From Enterovirga rhinocerotis (GTDB taxonomy: Bacteria; Pseudomonadota; Alphaproteobacteria; Rhizobiales; Beijerinckiaceae): a stretch of 64,000 bases of DNA. Below the pieces are notes generated by a model. That model was not told the DNA's origin, made no database searches, and saw nothing but the letters and a program-made list of their open reading frames with translations. Positions 48,954 through 58,959 of the stretch are shown here, piece by piece. Every line of letters begins with the position of its first letter. Within the stretch, counting starts at the first letter, position 1. The stretch covers positions 1,674,001 to 1,738,000 of the forward strand of contig NZ_SNZR01000011.1 of the NCBI RefSeq assembly GCF_004363955.1, written 5' to 3'. The position numbers were made by a program, and so were the translations under genes.

Positions 48954-51077
48954 ATGACGGCGCTGAGCCTCGTGATCGGAGCGTTCTCGCTCGCGACCCT
49001 GTTCTTCGGCGTGGCGAGAGGAGGCTCCTTCGGCGACGTGCTCCTCGGCGGGCCGCTCCCCGCCTATGTCCCACTGACCGGCGCCGTCCTCGCGGCGATC
49101 GTCTTCCTGTCCCGGTCGATCTCGCCCTATCTGCGCATCTTCGTGACGATGTACGCGCTGGGCTTCCTCTTCCTGGCGACGCTGTCGCTGCTCGGCGGGC
49201 TCGGCTTCCTGCCGCAGATGGTGACGGAGCTCCTGCCGCCGGCCTTCTCGGCCTCCGCCGCCGCCGTCTTCGCGCTGATCGTCTACGGCGTCTCCTTCAT
49301 TCCCGTGATCCGCACGATCACGACCCTCGCCGATCCCTATTTCCGCGCCGAGACACCCTCCTCCGACTTCGGCCGCCCCTTCGCGTGGCTGGGCTCGCGC
49401 GAGGGGCGGGTCGGCGCGCGACTCGTCGGCCTGCTCATCGGGATCAATTTCTTCCAGGTCGCGATGAACATCCGCTTCAACAGCTTCTACCGCGACCTGT
49501 TCAACGCCCTGCAGGAGAAGAATGTCGACGCGTTCTGGCATCAGATCCTCGGCGTCTTCGCGCCGCTCGCCGCGATCTGGATCGCGGTCGCCGTCTACGA
49601 GATCTTCGTCGACAACGCCCTCCTGATCCGCTGGCGCTCCTGGCTGACCCAGCGCACGACCCGGCGCTGGCTCGAGAACGGCACGCATTACCGCATCCCG
49701 CTCCTCGGGCACGAGACCGACAACCCGGACCAGCGCATCCAGGCCGATATCCGCCTCTTCATCGACCAGCTCATGAGCCTCTCGATCCGGCTCCTGTCGC
49801 AGGCGGCGACGCTCGTCTCCTTCGTGATCATCCTGTGGCACCTGTCTCGCGACTTCGTGCTGCCGGGCACGGAGATCACGATGCCCGGCTTCCTCGTCTG
49901 GCTCGTCATCGTCTACGCCGTCGTCGGCACCTGGCTGACGCATCTCATCGGCCGGCCGCTCATCGGGCTCGACTTCCGGCAGGAGAAGGTGGAGGCCGAT
50001 TTCCGCTTCTCGCTCGCGCGCCTTCGCGAATACGGCGAGCAGGTCGCGCTGCTGCGCGGCGAGAAGGCCGAGACCGCCCGGCTCGAGCGCAGCTTCACCG
50101 AGGTCGCGCGGAACTTCCTGCAGATCCTCAGCCGGCGCATGAAGCTCACGAGCTTCACCGCGGGCTACAACCAGCTCAGCGTGATCTTCCCTTACGTCCT
50201 TGCGGCGCCCTCCTACTTCATGGGCCGCATCACGCTCGGCGTCTTCCAGCAGACGGCGAACGCCTTCAGCCAGGTGCAGAGCGCGATGTCGTTCTTCATC
50301 TCCGCCTATGTGACGCTCGCCGCCTTCAAGGCGAATGTCGACCGCCTGACGACCTTCAACGACTCGATGGCCGAGGCGGAGGCCGCGGGCCTCGCGAGCG
50401 GGATCGACGTCGCGCCGCAGCGCGGCGGGCACGCTCTCGCCCTCCAGGGCATGCGCCTCGCCCTGCCGGACGGCCGCGAGATCGTCGACGTCAAGGACTT
50501 CGCCTTCGAGGAGGGACGCTCGGTCCTGATCACCGGCCCCTCGGGCTCCGGCAAGTCGACGATGTTCCGCGCCATCGCGGGCATCTGGCCGTTCGGACGC
50601 GGCCATGTCGAGATCCCGGTGGGCAAGCGCGTGATGCTGATCCCGCAGAAGCCGTACATCCCGGTCGGCACGCTGCGTGCGGCCGTAACCTATCCCGGCC
50701 TGGACGAGCATTACGACGACGAGGCGATCCGGAAGGCGCTCCTCGCCGTCAATCTCGGCCAGTTCGTCGACAAGCTCGACATCGAGGATTACTGGGGCCA
50801 GCGCCTCTCCGGCGGCGAGCAGCAGCGGCTCTCCCTCGCCCGCGCGCTCCTCGCCAAGCCCGACTGGCTCCTCCTCGACGAGGCCACCGCCTCGCTCGAC
50901 GAGCCGATGGAGGCCGCCGTCTACGACATCCTCAAGCGCGAGCTTCCCGACACGACGGTCGTCTCGATCGGCCACCGCTCGACGCTGATCGGCATGCACG
51001 ACCGCCAGGTCGTGATGACCAAGGAGCCGGACGGCCTCTACGACCTCCGCGACAAGAACGCGGCGGCGCCGGCCTGA
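48954..51077 (+). CDS. SbmA/BacA-like ABC transporter (fused permease-ATPase)
   Basis: 707 residues. The first 90 residues add hydrophobic segments, then an ABC-membrane-2 domain (NIRFNSFYRDLFNALQEKNV, QRIQADIRLFIDQLMSLSIR, LDFRQEKVEADFRFSLAR), as in BacA, YddA and peroxisomal ABCD transporters. The ATPase domain has Walker A TGPSGSGKSTMFRAI, signature RLSGGEQQRLSLARALL, Walker B WLLLDEATASLDE. BacA relatives move peptides or very-long-chain fatty acid precursors. ATG at 48954 follows CCGGAG. The gene stands alone between terminator and repeats. Confidence 0.9.
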   Translation: MTALSLVIGAFSLATLFFGVARGGSFGDVLLGGPLPAYVPLTGAVLAAIVFLSRSISPYLRIFVTMYALGFLFLATLSLLGGLGFLPQMVTELLPPAFSASAAAVFALIVYGVSFIPVIRTITTLADPYFRAETPSSDFGRPFAWLGSREGRVGARLVGLLIGINFFQVAMNIRFNSFYRDLFNALQEKNVDAFWHQILGVFAPLAAIWIAVAVYEIFVDNALLIRWRSWLTQRTTRRWLENGTHYRIPLLGHETDNPDQRIQADIRLFIDQLMSLSIRLLSQAATLVSFVIILWHLSRDFVLPGTEITMPGFLVWLVIVYAVVGTWLTHLIGRPLIGLDFRQEKVEADFRFSLARLREYGEQVALLRGEKAETARLERSFTEVARNFLQILSRRMKLTSFTAGYNQLSVIFPYVLAAPSYFMGRITLGVFQQTANAFSQVQSAMSFFISAYVTLAAFKANVDRLTTFNDSMAEAEAAGLASGIDVAPQRGGHALALQGMRLALPDGREIVDVKDFAFEEGRSVLITGPSGSGKSTMFRAIAGIWPFGRGHVEIPVGKRVMLIPQKPYIPVGTLRAAVTYPGLDEHYDDEAIRKALLAVNLGQFVDKLDIEDYWGQRLSGGEQQRLSLARALLAKPDWLLLDEATASLDEPMEAAVYDILKRELPDTTVVSIGHRSTLIGMHDRQVVMTKEPDGLYDLRDKNAAAPA

Positions 51078-51090
51078 CGCGCCCCTCGCG

Positions 51091-51150
51091 CACCCCTCTC
51101 CCGGCGGGAGAGGGCGGACTCGGGCGGCAGCCCGAGCCGGGTGAGGGGCG
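51091..51150. repeat. intergenic palindromic repeat (left of the DUF3445 gene)
   Basis: CACCCCTCTCCCGGCGGGAG followed by the CTCGGGCGG-CAGCCCGAG arm and GGGTGAGGGG. A 44-bp core is identical to the copy at 52266-52326, in the same orientation, so the two form direct repeats either side of the DUF3445 gene. Confidence 0.8.
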
Positions 51151-51287
51151 GACGCGTCCGCAATCCGTCCGGTTGCGTCGCCGCCTCGCTCCCCGCACAG
51201 TCCCGGCGTTTCGGACCGGGGAGCCGTCGACATGAACGCGATCCACGCAGCGCGCCGTCCCATCCGCCGGCCCTGCCCCGGCGCGGC

Positions 51288-52151
51288 ATGACGACGAGAT
51301 CCGTCGCCCCCGACATCCCCTTCGCCCGCGGCACCATGCGGATGGGCCTCTCGCCCATCGACGCCGCCGAGTGGATCCAGTTCGGCGAGGATACCGCCGC
51401 GCAGATGGCGGAGAAAGCGAGGCTCCTCGCGACGCGCCGAGACGACGTGCTCGCCGCCCTCCCCGGCTCCGAGGATGCGGCGGCGGAGGTGCTGGAGCTT
51501 CTCCGCGCCAATCTCCGCCTCCACCATCCGGGGCGCCTCGCGGATGCGCCGGAGGACGTCGCCGAACCTCCGCTCGCCCGCGCGGCGCGGCTCGTGCAGG
51601 AGGATGTCTGCATCCTCCTGCCGGCGGAGGGCGGCTACCGGCTCGTCGCCGGCTGCGTCTGCTTTCCCTCGAACTGGATCCTGCGCGAGAAGCTCGGCCA
51701 TCCGCTCGGCGAGATCCACGGCCCCGTCCCGGGCTACGCACCCGCCCTCGCCGCCCCTGTCGGCCGCTTCTTCGAGCGGCTCGCGCCGGGCCACATCGTC
51801 GCCCGGCTGAACTGGCTGGTCCACGACAATGCCGACCTCTTCCAGCGCGGCCGCACGGCCGACGCGCCGGCCGTGACGGCCGACAATGCCGGCGACGTCC
51901 TCCGGCTCCGCACCGAGCGCCAGGTCCTCCAGCGCCTGCCGCGCACGGGCGCGGTGATCTTCAGCATCCGGACCCGCCTCCACCGCCTCCGCGACGCCGT
52001 CCCCTCCCCGGCCAAGGCCACAGAGCTCGCAACCGCCCTCAGCGCCATGCCGCGGGAGTTGCAGGCCTATCGGCATATGGGGCCGTTCCTCGCGCCGCTG
52101 CTGGGGTGGCTGGATGCGATGGCGGGGCCTCCCGAAGCGCCGCCATCCTGA
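51288..52151 (+). CDS. DUF3445 (heme-dependent oxidative demethylase-like) protein
   Basis: 287 residues. Family landmarks are FARGTMRMGLSPIDAAEWIQ, DVCILLPAEGGYRLVAGCV, CFPSNWILREKLGHPLGEIH, NWLVHDNADLFQRG and LRTERQVLQRLPRTGAVIFS. Fungal and bacterial relatives are annotated as heme-dependent oxidative N-demethylases, but activity of this subgroup is not established. Start at 51288 (MTTRSVAPDIPFARG). Its gene is bracketed by two direct copies of an intergenic palindrome. Confidence 0.88.
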   Translation: MTTRSVAPDIPFARGTMRMGLSPIDAAEWIQFGEDTAAQMAEKARLLATRRDDVLAALPGSEDAAAEVLELLRANLRLHHPGRLADAPEDVAEPPLARAARLVQEDVCILLPAEGGYRLVAGCVCFPSNWILREKLGHPLGEIHGPVPGYAPALAAPVGRFFERLAPGHIVARLNWLVHDNADLFQRGRTADAPAVTADNAGDVLRLRTERQVLQRLPRTGAVIFSIRTRLHRLRDAVPSPAKATELATALSAMPRELQAYRHMGPFLAPLLGWLDAMAGPPEAPPS

Positions 52152-52166
52152 GCAGGCGGAAAGACG

Positions 52167-52258
52167 CCGTCTTTGCGAGCACAGCGAAGCAATCCACCCC
52201 GTCCGCACTGCGCCGCCCCCTGGATTGCGTCGTCGGCTCCGCCTCCTCGCAAAGACGG
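52167..52258. repeat. palindromic intergenic repeat, second family
   Basis: CCGTCTTTGCGAG at 52167-52179 is inverted as CTCGCAAAGACGG at 52246-52258, with GAAGCAATCCA and TGGATTGCGTC as inner arms. This is a different repeat from the CCCCTCTCC family; similar elements are common between genes in Bradyrhizobium- and Methylobacterium-like genomes. Confidence 0.75.
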
Positions 52259-52265
52259 CGGGGGC

Positions 52266-52326
52266 TCCCCTCTCCCCTTGCGGGAGAGGGCGGACTCGGG
52301 CGGCAGCCCGAGCCGGGTGAGGGGAG
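52266..52326. repeat. intergenic palindromic repeat (right of the DUF3445 gene)
   Basis: TCCCCTCTCCCCTTGCGGGA followed by the CTCGGGCGG-CAGCCCGAG arm and GGGTGAGGGG; same family and orientation as 51091-51150. Confidence 0.8.
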
Positions 52327-52534
52327 ACCCTATCCGCAAGTTCTACCGCTAGTACGGGCTCCGCCCCTGCCGCCCTGCCCTCCCCTCCGCCGACCCCCCC
52401 ATCCCGCTTCGCGGGCGGGGTCCCCTGGTCGGCTACGCCCTGTCCCTCTCCCTCCCGGGACAGGGGACGCAGGTGGCGCGTCCTGCGACGGGCCGAGCGC
52501 CATCGCCCGCGCCGTCCGGTGGGTGATCCGATCC
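52327..52534. other. non-coding GC-rich stretch with further hairpins
   Basis: No gene is supported. It contains CCCGCTTCGCGGG and GTCCCTCTCCCTCCCGGGAC, short inverted repeats of the same general style as the neighbouring families. It links the second and third recognised repeats. Confidence 0.5.
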
Positions 52535-52592
52535 GTGGTTCGACCCTTCGAGACGCCCCGTTCGGGGCTCCTCAGGATGACGCATCGAGGGG
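52535..52592. repeat. intergenic repeat, third family
   Basis: GTGGTTCGACCCTTCGAGAC followed by GCCCCG-TTCGGGGC and CTCCTCAGGATGA. The GGTTCGAGACG...CTCCTCAGGATGA pattern is a recognisable repeat of alphaproteobacterial intergenic DNA and is unrelated to the two families just before it. Confidence 0.65.
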
Positions 52593-52772
52593 ACCCGAAA
52601 CGCCGGGGACTCGATCTGTTGGGTTTTGGAGAGCCGTCCGTCGTCTCGGGTTCGGCGATTTTGGGCTGGGCCGGCCACTCGTCACGGGATCGGAGACGGT
52701 CCCGCTGTTTGGCCTCCACTTCTCTCGCGGAGAGGTCTGTCGAGCAAGCGGGCTGTCGTCTCTCTAGTCGAG

Positions 52773-52916
52773 CGCGGCATGAAGGGCGTCTATCAGCACT
52801 GCGGCGACAAGCACCTGCACCGCTACTTCGCCGAGTTCGTCGACTTCCGCTACAATCAGCAGGTCGCGCATGGTGCAGATGACACGATGCGGGTGGAACG
52901 CGCCCTGAAGGGATAA
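52773..52916 (+). pseudogene. C-terminal remnant of an IS1595-family transposase
   Basis: The last 47 codons of a DDE transposase: ERGMKGVYQHCGDKHLHRYF, then a DFRYN motif and DDTMRVERALKG before a stop. In intact IS1595 relatives this lies at the very end of the roughly 300-residue enzyme. Everything upstream (catalytic residues) is missing, and one extra Val interrupts the usual AEFDFRYN. No terminal inverted repeats were found. It marks the left edge of an AT-richer island. Confidence 0.72.
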
Positions 52917-52990
52917 CGGGAATGCGGCTCACGGACCAAACTGCTGGTAGGGCCTAAGGTCGCAAGTAGCTTCGGTGAGAGCCAAGGCTA

Positions 52991-53953
52991 CTATTCGTCA
53001 TCTCTTTCGACGATTGCCGCTATGTCAGCCGGATTTGACAAGCTGAGAAGCTCGAAGTCGACCTTGTCCTGATTAGTTGCATACACGGTTGTAGTGGTCT
53101 GGCGGAGACGAGCCGTATAGCTTCGGCCCAACGTGATCTCCGTGTTCCTGTTGAAGTCGAGCGAAATTCTTCCTCGATAAGACTCCCCGCCGGGGACAAC
53201 TAAATGAAACTGGTTTGTTTCAATATCGCCACCGACCAGAGCGCCCTTCAATAGAGGGTAAGAGACTTTCTCGTCTGATGTCGCCACAATCAAGTCGACG
53301 ATTTTTCCTAAGCGGTCGCGCTCGACAAACTGTCCGAGTTTCCGCCCGTCAGATCGGCTCCATTGGACGTCTGTTGAGAAGCCACCGTCTAAATTGGCGC
53401 GCGACCAGTCATGCAGGCGCTTCACAACACTGTTTCCAAGCTCGTCCGCAACCTGTCGGACATCTGCCCGTGAGGCGATATTCATGACTTCAAAAAGTTT
53501 GGCTATAGAATCATCAAGCCTGCCTTCAAAGAAATTACGCTCGCTCTGCACAAATAGTACTATTCCAAGCGATCCGCTATAAGAATAGGCAAGCTCAAGA
53601 GCACTCTCTAGCTCTTCGTTCCTACCGAAGACCGCCTTTCCCTTCGGACCATTTTTTAAGGCGTCGTATATCTGGCTAAACAGATTTTGATACTCAATTA
53701 GAGACCTCGAAACGGCGGCAACGCGAAATGTAGGTTGCTCCTCTGTGGCGAGTCTATAGTTACATACCTCAACACGCTGATACTCAGATATGCTCATGAG
53801 ATCAGACTGGCTGCTCTGTGCTCGTTTAGCCGCAGCGGCCAGATTGATCTGCAATGCTCGATTGCCAGGGTCGCGAGCGAGCGCACCTTCCAGCCGCGAG
53901 ACGGTAGCGAAGGCGCGGCGTGTCCGATCAACGACTGATGCGAAGTCCGACAT
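52991..53953 (-). CDS. protein of unknown function, partner of a nucleotidyltransferase
   Basis: 320 residues that I cannot assign to a family. No signal peptide or membrane span. The N-terminal third is helical with a TPR-like stretch (LEGALARDPGNRALQINLAA). The middle is helical (SLIEYQNLFSQIYDALKNG), and the C-terminal third looks like beta strands (GRISLDFNRNTEITLGRSYT). Its start overlaps the end of the DUF6932-type gene by 26 bp, so the two are co-translated or coupled. Codon and base use are clearly AT-richer than in the flanking genes, suggesting acquisition by transfer. Confidence 0.75.
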   Translation of the reverse strand: MSDFASVVDRTRRAFATVSRLEGALARDPGNRALQINLAAAAKRAQSSQSDLMSISEYQRVEVCNYRLATEEQPTFRVAAVSRSLIEYQNLFSQIYDALKNGPKGKAVFGRNEELESALELAYSYSGSLGIVLFVQSERNFFEGRLDDSIAKLFEVMNIASRADVRQVADELGNSVVKRLHDWSRANLDGGFSTDVQWSRSDGRKLGQFVERDRLGKIVDLIVATSDEKVSYPLLKGALVGGDIETNQFHLVVPGGESYRGRISLDFNRNTEITLGRSYTARLRQTTTTVYATNQDKVDFELLSLSNPADIAAIVERDDE

Positions 53954-54437
53954 CGGTTTCCCACAGTCTTAGGACCACGTAGCCCTTTAGATGCCTCTGA
54001 CCATTTTCCAGCCCATAGCCTTCGCTCGCCGCGTCGGCGTCTAGACCACGTCCGAAATTTTCACTCTCCCGAGTATAGTTCACCCAAACGGTGCAGTCAA
54101 GTCCTACAAATAGTTCTGAGGTGTTTAAATCGAAAATCAATGCATTCTGTTCAGGTGTCAACAGGCCGGAGACATCTTCGTCCAAAGCGACAACTACGTC
54201 TATGTCTGACGGCTCTGGCTTTTTTGTGAGAAAACTCCCGTCAAGTCTCACTTCGCAAGGAATGCATCTTGTAAGTAGAGCCTGAACGAGCTGCTCAAAC
54301 GAGCCAAATAGTGCCTCGCGTCGCGTACGCGCTTTTCCTTCGAAGCTGGCGACGAACAAGCGCTCAACATCCGGCAACGCCAAACGGTGCCGGCCTGGTG
54401 CCAATAGCGGCTGGTAATCGTACTTTCGAACCCCCAT
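53928..54437 (-). CDS. DUF6932-type minimal nucleotidyltransferase
   Basis: 169 residues. The nucleotidyltransferase signature lies in VRLDGSFLTKKPEPSDIDVV: a GS pair followed at the right spacing by D-x-D. A third acidic residue is likely in FVGLDCTVWV. The N-terminus (LLAPGRHRLALPDVERLFV) matches the LPPG-H...E motif I associate with DUF6932. Related minimal nucleotidyltransferases serve as antitoxins or toxins and in defence, modifying RNA or proteins. It is first in the two-gene AT-rich cassette; no clear ribosome site precedes the ATG at 54437. Confidence 0.78.
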   Translation of the reverse strand: MGVRKYDYQPLLAPGRHRLALPDVERLFVASFEGKARTRREALFGSFEQLVQALLTRCIPCEVRLDGSFLTKKPEPSDIDVVVALDEDVSGLLTPEQNALIFDLNTSELFVGLDCTVWVNYTRESENFGRGLDADAASEGYGLENGQRHLKGYVVLRLWETDVGLRISR

Positions 54438-54521
54438 TCAGGAATGTTAGCCCGTCGTGGTCAGCCGAGTCACTTCAGGCCGGACTGCGTTGTCAGCCGC
54501 ACGCCGGAAGAGGCGTACCCT

Positions 54522-54716
54522 ATGGCACCGAATTCACCAGCCAAGAAGGTGAGGCAGACCGGTGACGGTCGTTCCACCAAACTGACCGAGCTCGGCGCCG
54601 AACAGCTAACGCCTGCCGAGCAGAAGCGCCGATTGATCGAAGCCATACGGAAAGCCGGCGCGAGCGAGAGCGAATTTGATAACGCTCTCGGAGAGATGGC
54701 GAAACAGCAGGACTGA
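54522..54716 (+). CDS. small hypothetical protein (64 aa)
   Basis: MAPNSPAKKVRQTGDGRSTK then a helical, charged body (LTPAEQKRRLIEAIRKAG, ESEFDNALGEMAKQQD). GGAAGAGG lies about 11 nt upstream of the ATG. It is divergent from the nucleotidyltransferase gene and ends 2 bp before a tRNA-3'-like sequence. It could be a small regulator, but no family is recognised and it may not be a real gene. Confidence 0.45.
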   Translation: MAPNSPAKKVRQTGDGRSTKLTELGAEQLTPAEQKRRLIEAIRKAGASESEFDNALGEMAKQQD

Positions 54717-54717
54717 C

Positions 54718-54752
54718 TGGTATGGGCGACGGGATCGAACCCGCCCGGGTTT
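54718..54752 (-). other. tRNA 3'-end-like sequence (possible attachment-site scar)
   Basis: On the minus strand the sequence reads GGCGGGTTCGATCCCGTC then GCCCATACCA: a T-arm-like hairpin (6-bp stem including one G:T around TTCGAT) followed by an encoded CCA. No matching 5' acceptor arm, D arm or anticodon arm is found upstream, so it is not an intact tRNA. It could be a 3' fragment left by integration of an element into a tRNA or tmRNA gene. Confidence 0.35.
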
Positions 54753-54853
54753 ACCCCAGCACGAGGGGTGCACACTCGAGGCGATGAGGGCAATATAGAG
54801 CAATATATATTTTCACATGGCCCCGAGCGCCAATTAGGTCAATGGTGTTTTGA

Positions 54854-57877
<3,024 letters not shown>

Positions 57878-57969
57878 CCAGGATCCGGTCGGGCAAAGGC
57901 GGTCGCGGCGGGGCCTTCACAGATAGGCATCCCGGCCGCTTTCGCACCTGTCTCGGGCAGGACAGACTA

Positions 57970-57988
57970 GAACAAATCCGGTACGAAC
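57970..57988 (-). promoter_or_regulatory. candidate LexA (SOS) box upstream of uvrA
   Basis: Reading the minus strand: GTTC-GTAC-CGGATTT-GTTC. The GTAC-N7-GTTC part differs by one base from the alphaproteobacterial LexA consensus GTTC-N7-GTTC. It lies about 95-110 bp before the uvrA start, a sensible promoter position, and uvrA is a classical LexA target. The mismatch keeps confidence moderate. Confidence 0.42.
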
Positions 57989-58025
57989 CTCAATCGCCCG
58001 GATTCGCAGGGCCGCCCCGCGCCCC

Positions 58026-58679
58026 TCACGTATCCGCGGAGCGGTACGACAGGCCCGGCCGGAGCGCCCGCATCGCCTCGGCGAGTTCGCGGGCCGGCGT
58101 CGCGTCGGACGCGCCGAGACGGTCGGCGATGGCGACGTGGTCGACGTCCGGCTTGTGCTGGTTCAGCTTGTTCTGGCCTTCGATGCGGTCGACATGCAGG
58201 TCGACCACCGTGATGGCGCGCAGCATCCCCTCGCGCTTGACGGGCTCCATGCCGGCGAGCGTCCAGGGCTCCTTCGGCAGGAGCCGTTCCTCCGTCGCGG
58301 CGAGGAGGGAATCGCCGTGGGGCCTGTTCCCGTCGAATTCCCGCCTGTGCGCGACGCCCGAGAGGTGCACGGCGCGGTAGAGCCAGGTCGAGACCTGGTC
58401 CGGCGTGTCGTACCAGTCGTTCGAGACATAGGCGTCCGGCCCGGCGACGACGAGCAGGAAGCGTCGCCGCCCGTCGGCCAGGGCCGCGAGCGGATTGCGG
58501 GCCGTCAGATGCGTCTGGACCACGGTCTCGCCGCCCTCGCGGCGCTCGACGACGAACGGCACATGGGACCCGCGCGGGCCGTCCTCGTCCGACGCGATCA
58601 GCGTGCCGAAGCCACGCTGCGCCGCAAAGGCGAGAGCCTCGTCGTCCGTCATCGCGAAGGCGGGTCGTAGGATATGCAT
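58026..58679 (-). CDS. PaiB-type FMN-binding protein
   Basis: 217 residues, split-barrel FMN-binding fold of the PaiB family. Landmarks: FGTLIASDEDGPRGSHVPFV, TVVQTHLTARNPLAALADG, VVAGPDAYVSNDWY, VSTWLYRAVHLSG and EGQNKLNQHKPDVDHVAIAD. Bacillus PaiB is a negative regulator of sporulation and protease genes, but proteobacterial members are more likely flavin-linked enzymes or sensors. Confidence 0.9.
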   Translation of the reverse strand: MHILRPAFAMTDDEALAFAAQRGFGTLIASDEDGPRGSHVPFVVERREGGETVVQTHLTARNPLAALADGRRRFLLVVAGPDAYVSNDWYDTPDQVSTWLYRAVHLSGVAHRREFDGNRPHGDSLLAATEERLLPKEPWTLAGMEPVKREGMLRAITVVDLHVDRIEGQNKLNQHKPDVDHVAIADRLGASDATPARELAEAMRALRPGLSYRSADT

Positions 58680-58959
58680 GGCGTCATCGTGTCACGAAGA
58701 TCGATGGAATCCAATTGCTTGATCGGGCGGAAACCCGATCCCCGGCACCGGGATGCGCAAGCGAACATCGTGTATTGCGCTGCGGAATATCAGCAATCCT
58801 CAGTATTAGACCGAAGTTCCGATTGATCTTTCCTGACACCGAGTCCAATATCCTCGCAACAATCGATGGAAACCGACAGCATCGGCGCATGAGACCGGGC
58901 GACAGATCCGGCTGCGTCTGCGCGCGGCTTCCCGAAAGAGATCACTGGGAGGGAACGGA
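58680..58959. promoter_or_regulatory. divergent control region of the ABC transporter genes
   Basis: 280 bp between the PaiB-like gene and the binding-protein gene. It has a perfect inverted repeat GATCGGG-N6-CCCGATC (58721-58740), directly followed by CCCGG-CA-CCGGG (58741-58752). A direct repeat ATCGATGGAA lies at 58700 and 58862. Any of these could be an operator for the sugar transporter. No regulator gene is adjacent. Confidence 0.4.

Noticed and set aside
48855-52208. An 1117-residue open frame antisense to the ABC transporter
   Set aside because: Shadow frame: repetitive R/D/E/A-rich sequence opposite two clear genes.
52519-52767. Short open frames between the repeats and the transposase stub
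   Set aside because: They translate through palindromic repeats and share no features with proteins.
52917-52990. A second copy of the tRNA-3'-like sequence at the left end of the island (attL)
   Set aside because: Only CTGGTAGGGC versus CTGGTATGGGC is similar, too short and inexact to be an attachment core.
54718-54800. An intact tRNA gene on the minus strand
   Set aside because: No 5' acceptor complement to the GCCCAT end, and no D or anticodon arm, could be folded.
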